The notes under the pieces: model-generated | Told to the model about the DNA's origin: nothing | The model's input: only the letters and a program-made list of their open reading frames with translations | Databases searched by the model: none | Shown: positions 11,541-22,980 of the stretch, piece by piece | How the letters are laid out: each line of letters starts with the position of its first letter | Numbering within the stretch: position 1 is the stretch's first letter | Source of the DNA: Lojkania enalia | Taxonomy: Eukaryota; Ascomycota; Dothideomycetes; Pleosporales | Reading direction: 5' to 3' | DNA length: 64,000 nucleotides | NCBI GenBank assembly: GCA_010094045.1 | Contig: ML986588.1 | Coordinates: forward strand, 1-64,000 | Made by a program: the position numbers and the translations under genes

Positions 11541-13406
11541 CTTCCGGTGTGGGTTGCGGGATTGGGAGCTTGAGCTTTTGGCGGAGCTGAGGTGCCACAT
11601 TTCGCTAATGGTGAGCGGTGTGCAAATGGTGCAAACTCGAGCCATTGATCAAAGGGAGCATGTTATTAGTCAGCCGTCCGTTCGCACTTCACCTGGTACT
11701 CAAGTTTCTTTTATTCTTGCTCCATGACCTCGTCTCTGCCTCCAAAAACCTTTATATCCTAAAAAGCATGTAATAATGCTTGTAAAAATCTAGCTATCCT
11801 CGGACTATAGTTAATAGGACAGCTGAATACCAATACTTTTCCAAAACGCGATGACAGGGCACTCAATTGCAATTCTAACTAGATGCTCCCTAGCTTGAGA
11901 GCATGTCCCGTTCCCCTTATTTTCCAAACCTACCCAGTGTTTTCGTTTCTAATTCTCATTTCTGTTCGTTTCCATGTACTTTAGCTGAATTTTATCTCCC
12001 TAGCTCTACGCCAATTAGGCACTTCACGGCTAGAACGAACTAGTCGACGTAAATAACGATTTGAAATCAATCCTCTGGTTCTCTTCTCCATTCATTTTCA
12101 AATTCTACATGTTTGCCTCGTCATGGGCTAGCATGAAGAATTCCCCAGGTATTCAATTCCTTCGGCATTCCTATATGGGTAACAATGTTTCTCCTCCGAT
12201 TCCGTGGAAAACTAACCCTGTGGAGACATTATGGACCAAGCACTTTGACTATATAACAAAGACGCAACTTTACCTATGCTTCATTTGATGTCATACTGGA
12301 AATTAAAATGTTAGAATATATATATGTGAGCACTCCATCATGTTCTAGAATATCCAGTAACTAAAAATGCTGCCAGCTGTTGATGCTGGTTTCCAATATG
12401 AAACACCCTTGAGTGTTCCTTATATCTCAGTCGACCGACTAAAACCTTCCCATTCTTGCGGAAATGAGAAAAGGCCCGAAATGGTAAGGTTAATCTTAAT
12501 CTATTTGTGCCCCGGCCAGTCATAAAAAAAATGAAAGGCTTCAATTGCATGTACCTGCGTGCATTGCTGCAGTATGTAGGAGGTGCTATGGGCTGGCCTA
12601 TCAAACATATCCCGCATACTGCTTTCAGTTATATTCACTTCCTTCTATTCCCTTACTCCAGGTCCATCTTCAGAATGTTGTCTACCGAGGGTTCTAGTTC
12701 TGCCACATTTCACATTCATGCGAGTTAGAAGAGCTTGCTCAAGTGACTCGTTTCAATCTTCTGAACATGTCTCTAGGGCTCTTCTAGACTCCTTCGATCA
12801 CAATGCCCAGCAAGCCCCGTATCCCTCTCCCACTCAAGTTTCTTCTCGAAGCCTAGCGCTTTACGCAGAAATTAATCCTTCGCCGCGTTGTCGCTCCCTA
12901 AACTGACCGCTTCCTTTTGTTCAAAACTGTGAGTTCCTTCTCTAACACCGAACTAAAGGTGACCGGACCAAACTTAATCCTGAAAGCGGGGTAATTATGT
13001 AGTGGGATTTTTTTTGGAGGGTGGATGGGGAGGGCAGTCAATGTGATGGTGGTGATCATCAACGCGCCGTCAATGAAAGTTCAACCTCGTGTCGGTTTCG
13101 GTGAAAGATTACTTTGTACAAACGCACGACATGGTGCCTGTGCAGCGCCCTTTTTGGGATCGGGCTTCACATAAGCTTCCACGCTGTCGCCGTCATCTAC
13201 CACTGCACAAGGAAATTTTTGAATTGCGGCTCCCTCTCTGCCTGCACACCTCGACCACCACATAGCTTCAAGTTCTCAATACCTCTTTCGCCGCCTATCG
13301 ACATTAAACCCCGGGCAATATCAGCACGCTCTCTTATTATTAATTGGCTGCTACCTCAGACAACACTGACCCTGAAAGCCAAAGTTGTTCACTAGCAGAG
13401 CACACC
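11541..13406. promoter_or_regulatory. 1.9 kb divergent intergenic region
   Basis: This lies between the starts of the glucosidase II beta gene (minus) and the repeated-exon gene (plus), so it should hold both promoters. Pyrimidine-rich stretches at about 12760-12900 and 13240-13320 on the plus strand fit a promoter/5' UTR for the gene starting at 13407. A short AT dinucleotide run lies near 12316. No further gene is supported. Confidence 0.4.
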
Positions 13407-16158
13407 ATGAACACCTCTAACCAGAGCATGGCTGCAAAGCCTCAGCAGACTCCCCAATCTCAACGCGCCCCGCCTGCAACGCCTAGCGGATCCGCGCTCA
13501 TCAACTTCTTCGAGAATTCAAGCCGCATGAAGCACAAAATCCGCAGAGGCACTTCATCGAGCACAGCCAAGCCAATCGCTCCCATCACTAACACGAAGAC
13601 TTCTACTTTCGCAAGTAGCCATGAGCGCAATGCCAAGGTCTCCCAGGTCCTAGAATCACCAGCTCTCTCTTCCAACGGTATGGGTCAAGATCGTAATCGC
13701 ACTCTAGAAATTGCTGCTTCTGGTAAGTCGCACTTTGCAGACACCAATGAACCTGCACTAAAATTTTATAGAGAACCACGAGAAGCGTCGGAATTCCCAT
13801 CAGGACCATGTTGCGAAAGATCGGCCTGTAGTGAGCCCTATAGGTAAGTTCCCTCCTCACCAAGCAGGACATACTCGTATTAACAAAGCACAGAGAACAA
13901 CATGAAGAATCGTGGCGCCGAGCAGAATGCCGTTGCGAAACCCCGCAGCAAGGCGAGTGCTACCAGTAAATTCCCCTTTTATCAAGCAGAATGAATTCGT
14001 ATTGATAGGACAGACGATAACACGAACCACTGTAGTACCGAGCAGGATGCCGGTACGAACCCTCACAACGAAGTGAGGTCTCCTAGTAAGACCTCTCATT
14101 AAGTGAATAAGCCAACGTTAACAAACTCCCATAGGCAAAGGCAAACGTCGCGATTCTCAGCAAGATTCTATTGAGGATATTTCACCAACTCCCGATCAGT
14201 CTACCGCCCCTAAGGAGAAGATCAAGACAGCCGACTTCGTCCATTATCAGGCAAATCAAAGCATCTATGATATAATGGCCGTGAAGCGTTTCGTCGAGCA
14301 TGTGCTGCACCCGGATACTCTTGATTTGAAAGCCCATCTAGGCGACAAACCGGACGTCTTCGCAGCGCTCAGCGCCTATCTCCAGTCGGTATCTAATAAT
14401 CTAGATGCGATGATCAACAAGATGTTTTGTGGCACCATCTCTCGATCTCTCCAAGCTCTAGCCCGCGACGAGAATACCCCAAGGACTTTCTTGAACCCGG
14501 ACCGTATCACAAACAAATTCTTCGGGGAATTCAAACCTGGAAATTCCACTCTCGAAGTAGCTGAGGCCATGATGAATTGGCATGATGGGTGCACCCGTGG
14601 ACTGATGGTTGAATATAGTCTAAAGAGCCTGGGTATTCCAAAAGATACCAGCTTCAAGGAGGCGGTTGAGGAGGCCAAGCCCCTCCTCTCGGATGCTAGC
14701 AAGGGAGACAAGCTGCCGCAAGGCCCCACCTTTCCATCACAACGAAAGATCAAGACGGCTGCCGGTCCGAGGACCAAGAAACCGAAGCAAAGCGTCCTGA
14801 AGCAGGAATCTTCAAGGACGCTTGATGAACTCAGGGGGCCTTGCAGCAGCGCCTTGGGAAAGAAGAGGAAGTCACTAGAATGTGGTGAAAAGGGGTCTGC
14901 CCGCTTCGGCAAGAAGCGGAAAACCCCACAGATGACTTCAGCACTCATTCCCAGGGGCATTGAGCCTGGTCAAAAGCTTCCCCCAAGTGCGTATTTCGAT
15001 AAGAAGGGCGACGAAGAGCATGCATGGTTGTGTGGTATTAAGCACTGCCTAGGCTACTATTACAATGCCGGCGATAGGTCGAGCTGTCCGGGCTGCTATA
15101 CGGCGAAAACTGACAACGCTCATCGAGTGATAATGGACTTCTATATGCCTTCAAAGACCTCCTATCATCAACCTGCCCCCGCAGGCGTCGTTTGGACCCC
15201 CAGCAAACCCTCCACCAAGAATTTGAAGTCTAGCAATCGTTCCCACAATGGCATAGCGAAAGATGCTTATTGGGAGGCAATGAAGGTTTCTAATAATTCA
15301 GAGAGGGCTCGAACGATCGCGGCCAGAGTAGTGGAAGAGGCTCTGAAGCCCAAGAGCAAGCCTGTGAAGAACCCTGAGCCCAAGCCTACACCAAATATTG
15401 TGCGAAAGCCCAAGATGAAGGCCATTGAGCCTCATCCCAGCGGATCAAATGTCATGGAACACGGGCAAGACATCCCAGAGTGCCATTATTTCGAGAAGAA
15501 GGCTGATGACGAGGAGTTCGCTTGGCGTTGCGATGTAAGCCACGCTGCCGGACGTTACTATATGGCAGGAGATGTTCATACCTGTCCCGGCTGCGGATCA
15601 AGCAAGACTGGTCCCGGGAAAAAAGTCACTCTAGACTTCTATATGCTCAAGGGAGTTCACATTCGACAGGAAGCTCCGCGTGAACTAGTTGACTGGCATC
15701 CGCGGCGACCATACAAGACCAAGAGGGCTCTCGATGGCGACAAGAAGGTCAGAATCAACAACTTGACGCATAATCAGTATGCCACTCGGAAGTATTTCGA
15801 TGTCTATAATGCAGGAGTCGACCATGAAGCGGCTCGGATATTCGCGGTGAAGGAGATGGAGGCTTGGATTGACTCTAAGGTAGCCAAAGACTGCGATAAC
15901 AATGTCATCATGTCCGGCAGCGACTCAGATGGCAGCGACTCAGATATCAGCGATTCAGAGACCAACGGATCAGAAGTTAGCGACACACTCGTAAACTCCA
16001 GCCCTTCTCAGGATATCGTGCGCGCAGAAGACGGCCATTTGATCATCTCGCTAATTCCTCACTTAGAGGAGGAGAGTGACGGGTACGAGTATGTTCCTGA
16101 GACTCGCGAGAACGATTCTTCGGACGACGAGTCGTCTTCTAGCTCAGAGGAGGAGTAA
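13407..16158 (+). CDS. Unknown nuclear-type protein with tandem 72-nt exons and two CX3HX13CX2C modules
   Basis: Five exons (13407-13722, 13772-13843, 13894-13965, 14014-14085, 14135-16158) join to exactly 851 codons. All introns are phase 1 and 48-50 bases long. Exons 2-4 are each exactly 72 bases and mutually similar. Residues 225-370 form an ordered all-alpha-looking region (VKRFVEHVLHPDTL...). Basic patches KKRK at 420-423 and 437-440 resemble nuclear signals. Two modules of about 120 residues follow. The first has W475, C477, H481, C495 and C498; the second W641, C643, H647, C661 and C664. Each continues through a G-YY-AGD stretch, CPGC, a V-x-DFYM strand and a HN...A...Y helix. Ser/Asp/Glu-rich tracts (771-795 and the last 15 residues) end the protein. 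The spacing suggests zinc binding, but I recognise no family. Function unknown. Confidence 0.85.
13772..14134 (+). repeat. Three tandem exon-intron units inside the gene (about 121 bp period)
   Basis: Three consecutive units, each a 72-base exon plus a 48-50 base intron, start at 13772, 13894 and 14014. By hand alignment without gaps, exons 3 and 4 match at about 47 of 72 positions and exons 2 and 3 at about 39 of 72. The introns of the first two units also align: both start with a GTAA donor followed by TTCCC, contain AAGCAG near the middle and TCGTATT before the acceptor. All exons are phase 1-1, so copies can be added or lost without shifting the frame. Confidence 0.8.
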
Positions 16159-16862
16159 AGATTTATATTTGAAGCAGAGTTTCACATTTAAAGCGGGGGT
16201 TTGGGGGTGAAAATCTTGTGGACGTTGACCTCGGCTGCAAGGCTTGAGGTTCCCCTATAGTGATCTCTTTTTAGAAGCTTTAGTGTGGTGCATTCTTTTT
16301 TAGTATGTCCATATAGTGGATTCGATCTCACCTAACGGCTTGATGATTGTCCTCTTTGACACTACAATATCTTGACATCAATTATATACAAGTCCTTTAA
16401 AGGCTTTCTTCTAATATTGTTTCCCTTCTGTTCCTTCCTCATCTTTGGGCTCTATCATCGCCCCTCTAGCCATTATATAGGCACTTTCGCCTTTTACATC
16501 ATCTAGACCGCAGGTGTGCTGTGGCCACTTTCCCTCCAGACATGGTCATTTGCCGGAATGGGAGGTCACCCTTAACCTAGCTACCAGAAATGGATGGCGA
16601 TTCTGTCTATACTCTCATTAGGGGCCTGCCAAGGCGCCCTTCTAAGGACTATTGCAAGACACTTGTTCCCGTCTCCTAACGTAGTTTCCAAGTAGTCGTA
16701 TCAGCTTCGTCGAATCGCTCGACGCAGCAAGTCCCCGTGCCTGATTTTGCTATTTTCTTACTGCCTATCATACGGGGTTTGATGACCTACCAGCCTTGGC
16801 TCTCATAGCAGTCAGAAAGTTACTCATAGAGCTGCAGGATCTTGTTTACACCTGAACCATTT
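16159..16862. other. Convergent 3' spacer, nothing else seen
   Basis: About 700 bases lie between two convergent stop codons. The sequence is moderately AT-rich with no open frame of interest, repeat or RNA-like structure that I can support. It probably contains both 3' UTRs. Confidence 0.5.
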
Positions 16863-18340
16863 TCAGGCAGGCAACTCATGTCTTATAAGCGGTCCATCGC
16901 TCGCAATAGTCCACCAACTCCCCGCGCGACTAATCGGTGTGATCGGCGAATCCAACTCGCTCGTTCCATGGGCAGCTTCCATTTCCTTTACTCTTTCTCT
17001 AGCATCTAGTTCCTGCGCCTGCCGCCCGCTCGCCAATTCCACTCTAATACGAGGAGATTCCAGCTCCTTGGGCGGTGCGGGATCGATCGTATCGGGTGGC
17101 GTAAGATCGGTGGAACTGTCCGAGGGCTTTGGCTTCTTTTCTATTTCCTGGACTTTGGCACGTATGCGACGCTTGAAGCATAACAAGGCGAGGAAAACCA
17201 AGAGGACTGTGACGACTACTGCGATGGCGACTGATATTCCGATCTTCACGCCTTCTGATAAGCCGCCGCTCGGCTCTGGAATTGGCGAGGGCGATTTCGT
17301 TGCGCTCGGGATTATGGACACGGGGATGCCTGTCGTAGTGGCCGTGAGTGTTGGGTTGACGGGGCTCTTTTCCACATTGGCATTGCACTCGTAGTGACCT
17401 CTCAGGATCTGAGAAGAAGCTGCTTGTTCCAGATTGTTACACAGCGACGAAATATCGCCCGTAGACTGAACATTCAGGGCACCATTGATCTGGCGAAGTA
17501 TAGGCATAGATACGTTCTTAAAATCCCCATTCAACTGTACGTATCCGCTAATCGTCTCTAGTTCGTCGAAGAGAATTTCCGAAATAGCTGTATCAGAGAT
17601 CTGTAGCGCTCCATAAATCCCTGATACGCTCGAGATAGTGATGTTTACTAGGGATGTGTTGTTTGAGAACGTCAGTGTGCTGCCTGCGTTGATTGTGCCG
17701 TAAGGGATGGAGAATTTCTCCAGCTTTGCGTTGTCGCTGATATTCAATTGACCTCCCACCGGCCATATCAACCAATCCAGGCTTTTGATTGAAGTGTTCA
17801 CTATAGTTATTTCCTGTATCTCCCCGCCTGGTAGTCCGGCAGTAATTGCGGATCCCGCGAGGACAGGAAGATTGTACCATTTGAGCGACGTGAAGTTCTT
17901 CAACGCAGGAAAGCTAAGCTCCGAAAGTTTCGGGAGATTGTTCAACGTGAAGCTTGATACGGCCTTGAGCGACTTTGACGATAGCGAGCGAAGATTTGCG
18001 ACGTTTTCAATGTCGAGATTTCCATTTATAGTACTGATGCCTTCGAGTGCGATTTCCTCCGGTCCATCAGCTGCCACAACAATATTCCCAGTGAACGTTT
18101 CGCACGTGTTGATGTCGGAGACATTCTGTGGGGTTTTGATCGTGAAGGATTGACTTGCTGGGGCGCAATCTGTGGCGGTAATCAGCATACGCACCTCTTA
18201 CGCGGTCGCGCTAGAATAGGAGAATCTAAAACAGCATTTTTGTTTTCTGGAGACCCAGCAATTGACGTACCAACGGCGCCTGTACAGCAAATTAAACATT
18301 GTAGTACTAGGAAAATGAGTGGCCCAATCCGAAGCTTCAT
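16863..18340 (-). CDS. Ecm33/Sps2-like surface protein with a C-terminal membrane anchor
   Basis: Two exons (18340-18271 and 18169-16863), joined across a GTACGT...CTGATTACCGCCACAG intron, encode 458 residues. The first exon is almost entirely a signal peptide (MKLRIGPLIFLVLQCLICC). The ectodomain repeats leucine-rich-like segments such as ITGNLDIENV/LRSLSSKSL and GALQISDTAISEILF, as in the receptor-L-like Ecm33 family of cell-wall organisation proteins. It has many N-glycosylation sequons and ends in a Cys pair region (SLCNNLEQ...HYEC). A Thr/Ser/Pro stalk, a membrane helix (KIGISVAIAVVVTVLLVFLALLCF), a KRRIR stop-transfer and a Ser/Pro tail of about 100 residues follow. Classical Ecm33 proteins are GPI-anchored. 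This one instead has a cytosolic tail, so a sensor-like role is possible but inferred. Confidence 0.8.
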
Positions 18341-19082
18341 GCTTCGATCCTACAATACCGGACGAACGACCGGAATATGCAATGCCATTCAAGCAACCTA
18401 CAAAAAAAAGCGAACGATGGAAAGGAAAACAGGAGAGGACGACATCCACAGCGAACCCAACATACGCGTCGCGTGCAACTAGGCACGCTACTAACCAAGA
18501 AACTATCCTGGTTCGGCCTAATTAGGTGCGGAAGAATCCTTGGTGTTGGACTCAGCCACACTTGATACCGAATACAAAAAGGAGATTTACAGGGGTGTCG
18601 CTATGACCTCACAAACAAAAATATTAAGAGTTCACCTCTGCAGATTGCGAAGAGCAGCAATGTGGCTATACGCAAATGCTGAGAGGTGGAGAGGACATGC
18701 TAATTTCAAATGTTTTTAATCCTCTATTCTAGAAGTGTCACATGTCCTCTCATCCCTCCTCGTAGGCGAGCCGACGGATAAGCCATACTCTACATTACCT
18801 ACAATGTAGCGCTTTAAGATTGGGTATGAGTTTTGGTTTAAGTGTAAATTTATATTGCTCCTATGAGGAGGAATGAGTTCGCATCGCTAATAATTTTTGC
18901 TCAGTCAAAAGGTATACTGAAAAGGTAACATGAATACCTAGACGTCGACTTGAAGTATAGGATAGAAATTACTATTTCCCCCTCCAGCTCCGAAGTACAG
19001 CCTGTTTACGGAACGAAAACATCCCGCTACATCACAAAACACCTAAAATACTCGTTACATCATGATATCAAGACAAGTCCAA
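18341..19082. other. Intergenic, promoter of the Ecm33-like gene
   Basis: These 740 bases lie between two minus-strand genes. They should contain the promoter of the gene starting at 18340 and the 3' end of the transporter gene. Only short overlapping frames are present, and no specific site was recognised. Confidence 0.4.
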
Positions 19083-21211
19083 TCACACAGCATCACCTTC
19101 CCTCTCCTTCCCCTCCCCATCCAATTTCCCCATATTCTGCAACCTCTTTGCAACATTCATGCTCAAGTATTTCTCGAAGTTAGGGCTTAGGATCGCGAAG
19201 ACGATGAGCAGCACTCCAAACGGAATCGTCGCATAGAATACGATCTTGAAGGACTCTAAATAAGCCTTCGATGTGGCTGCGCCGGCTGCCGCCATGATCT
19301 CTGGCGTGATGCCTGGCACGGAGGTCATGTTTCCGGCAGCGATGCCCGCAAAGAGCGCGGGAAGCGATGATTCTGGAAGGCCAGCGGATGTAGCGGCTGG
19401 AACGACGTACTTGGGAAGGTAGACCTCGAGTTTGTTGGTGAGGATCGAGACGTAGAGCGCTTGTGCGACTGCGCCACCAATCGCGCGGATGGAGCCCAGA
19501 ACACCGGTTGCAAGACCGATATCTTGTGATTCCCAAAGGAGCGTAACGCCAGGAAATACGATGTTGTCGATCCATCCGATAGCTGTTTGTGACGTTAGCA
19601 GTGTTGGCTAGTCTTGAGGGTTGAGAGGAGGCTCACTGAAAGTAGCAAGGACACCGAGAGCGATGAAGGTCGCATAGCCATCGGGCCGCAGACCAGCTTC
19701 AGCACCGAGGAAGGCCGTGGATAGGACAGCCAGGATGATGGTTTGCCACTTCACCTTGGGCAAGTAGGAGATAGCGAAGCCGCCGAAGGTCTGGCCGAGT
19801 AGAATACCACCGCCGACGACCGAGGACGCCCAACCGATCTTGAGGGAATCCGTCGTGTAGATCGTTCCGAGGATCGTTGGCCAAAGGACTGTTAGAGAAT
19901 AATAGACCATGGCAGCAATTGTAGCAACCATGACAATGGCCACATACTCGACGTTCTTGAACAGGCGGGGTGGCATGAGCGCCTGGCCTTTGAACACGTA
20001 TTGTTCGTATAATGCGAACGCGGCAAGAGTCAAACCACCGAGGATCAAGGCGCAGATCACCGCAGCACTCTTCCATGGGTACGTTGTTCCACCCCATGAA
20101 AGGCCAATGAGGAATACGATAATGCCTGCGACAAACAGGAAGATGCCGACAAAGTCAAGTTCTTTAAACATCTGCCATCGAGATTTACCGTGTACGTGGA
20201 GCTGATCATAGGTTGGAGGGTGGTAGAGAAACTGGTAAAGAATGACAGTAATCCCAGACAGAATAATGCCTAGGTAATAGCTCCACCTCCATCCAGCAGA
20301 GGTATTCTGGATGAAAAGTCGAGCGATGATTGGTCCAAAGACTGGACGTCTGTTAGCCTGCGGTTCTATGCATGTCGGAGAATAGACTTGCCTGCAAAGG
20401 GAAGTGAAGAGAGGAAGACAAGAGTAACTATAGGTCCTCTGTGTTTGTTCGGGACTAGCTCGCCTAGTACGATACCAAAAGATAGCTGTCCCGCAGCCGC
20501 AAGCCCATTCATCAAATTAGCTCCAATGAGGGTATCGATGCTTTTCGCGGTTGCGCCGACAATGCAGCCCACAAGACCCAAAATACTTGTGCCCATGACC
20601 ATCCATTTTCGGCCAAAAATGTCGGACAGACGTCCGACGAGCAAGAAACTACAGCTAGTCAATATTTACACGTTCCAAAGCCAAGGGCTCGGGACTCACC
20701 CGATAGCACTGCCTATAGTCCAGATTGTAGCCACCCAATTCAAGTTGGTCGAAGGTCCTATGTCCGCGTCGATCAGAGCTCTGTGGCAAAGTCAGAAAAA
20801 AAAAAAAAAAACCGATCGAGGTTTCATGTTGTGTGACATGGCACGAAAATGGTACATACAAAGTATTCGCTGGCAATACCCATCCAAGATAAGCACAGAT
20901 GCTGCCAGTGCAGACTGCCTACATCATCGTTGTTAGTGTGCGTTGATCGGGGAAATGCTTTGCGATCCGGCGGGGATGCAGCATAGCTGGAAGGCTCGAC
21001 GTACTGTGACTGTCCCAATGAATTGTATGCTCAAAAAGTAGCCTTTGGGCATGTCTTCGGCCGCGCCGCCGATGGCGTGTGCATCGACGAGATCGACGGT
21101 TCCATCAGCATGGACTTTCTTGACGACATGGACGTCTTCGACATGCTCGGTACTGTTCGCCTCATTTTTCTCTGTGGACTCGGTCATGATGGCGGTGACC
21201 TTCTCTGCCAT
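19083..21211 (-). CDS. MFS transporter, TRI12/siderophore-type efflux family
   Basis: Six exons (21211-21005, 20918-20860, 20780-20700, 20648-20392, 20341-19637, 19582-19083) total exactly 603 codons, so 602 residues. That is the usual size for the 14-helix fungal TRI12-type family, which exports trichothecenes or handles siderophores. The N-terminal 60 residues are charged and cytosolic. After helix 2 comes the family loop LVGRLSDIFGRKW, then repeated hydrophobic helices including FVGIFLFVAGIIVFLIGLSW and VVGGGILLGQTFGGFAISYL. The tail is short and charged (GKEREGDAV). The fourth intron (20391-20342) uses a GCAAGT donor. The second contains a 16-base homopolymer. Substrate cannot be told from sequence, and no biosynthetic cluster or iron-responsive motif is obvious beside it. 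Confidence 0.88.
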
Positions 21212-22980
21212 GAAGGAGTCGTTTGACTTGAAGACGACAAGATCAAGCGGAATACGGACAGAAATTCAAAAGAAGCGAAGATTGATGGTAAGACCACTTT
21301 CTGAGAAATGATTCGGAGGACAAAGTCAAAAGCTTGGGTTTGAATCTCTCCAGGCTTCATTCTGCGCAAGCTGAAGGTGCATGTTGATATACAAATGAAG
21401 TTTGGTATCATGAAGTGATCCGGAAACCGTCTCCCGCTAGCGAGACGAGTGAACATCACCGACTACGGCATCTTCCCGACTCCTGGGTACCCCGCCCGCG
21501 CCCACACCTCCAAGGACCATGAAAATCTGGAGAAAGTTAACTTTGTGAGGCGAGGGCTTACTTTTAGGAAATGAATTGGTCTTAGAGTCGGGTCTAGCCT
21601 GGTTGCATTATTGGCCGACCTAAACCGCTGGCTCTAACCCAACACCCTGATGATGATGAATCTTGACTGAGTCCCGGTGACTTGGCCATCAAATTCCTAG
21701 TCATGTCTCCTGCAGGAAGAACGTGGTCCACGCATGCCAGACATGGTTAGGATGCGCCCGCAGGCTGTTACCTGGTTCGAGACTACACTTTGTGGCATCA
21801 TCATGAGTCGTGTTCTATTGTGAATAGCCGAAATATGACTCAGAGATCTAAAGGCATATAGACTTACCCCAGATTTATTATTCGTTATTAGATTGATATG
21901 CTCTCCAGTAATAGGCCAGTAACAGCTTCTTTAGGAACATTTCGTGGTGTCGGCATAAGAGTGGGTAAATTTAGAACAGCAGTAAGCGGAATTCTGAGGT
22001 AGCTAAGTGGTACACACAAGAATGCCTCCGTCTTCTTCTCCCAGCTCTCTGGGTCGGATGCAGGCGTGGAGTTCCGTGTCACCCAAGAATTCTTTTTGTC
22101 CCCGAGATCGCCGTTCCAGGAGTATGTCTATCGATCACGATCGGTAATCTAATTCTACCTGAGATGGGTACTTTCGGGATTTTTGACAGAAGGCCTGGAC
22201 CCAATTCTCATCTCACGCCATGTATGATAGTTGCCATCCCCAAAATTTGGACTCTTTGCCCAAGTAAATACCGGCGATCAATGCAAAAGAATTTACTCCC
22301 CCTAGACACATGCGCGCCAAGCCTCACTTCCCTTACAAGTCGCAGTACGTTTCTCGCCTATAAAATTAAATTGAACAAGCTTTTTCGCTATCCACGACTA
22401 GCGCTCCACACGTCTACTCTTGAAAGCTTCGGTGCCTAACCTGCGCAATCGCAGAATTACGTGGGTGAGGGCCAAACTGCCTTCTTTCGGCCTATCATCC
22501 CCGTCGGATCGCGACCCGTCGCCATCCCTGCCTAATAGATTCCGGGGCCTTCTGCACAGGCTCCAAAAATTAAATTTTTTTTTTTGGGAGGAAAATTTTT
22601 TTAAATGTGACTGTAGCGCTTCCTTGTTTGTCTACTATAATACCTGATTTGTCGGCTGGATGGGTAGTCGCATAAGTAGTTGTTGGAGAAGCTGAAGTGA
22701 TGACCTTGGAGAGACTTCTATGATAGAGTAGGTTGACTTTGGCGCGTAATAGGCGATAATATTGCAAAAAGGAGGGCTGGATATACAGAAGTGTAAAGAC
22801 AAACCATGTTCGCGTCACTGAGACTCGATGGAGCATTAGTCAAACACAGCACAATGATCTAAGACACATACATGAATGAGGGCATGATCCTTAACGTCAA
22901 TTAGCTATTATGAACATACTTCTAGATCTAGGCAGTGATTTTTGGACAGTTTAATGAATCCGAGCCATCGCGGAGCTCTA
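21212..22980. other. Intergenic 1.8 kb, promoter of the MFS gene
   Basis: This separates the MFS start from the stop of the next minus-strand gene. It has only short frames and an AT-rich homopolymer patch at about 22567-22605 (T and A tracts). No gene, RNA or mobile element is supported. Confidence 0.4.

Noticed and set aside
21740..21800. GGTTCGAGAC resembling a tRNA T-arm
   Set aside because: No matching acceptor stem or anticodon arm upstream on either strand.
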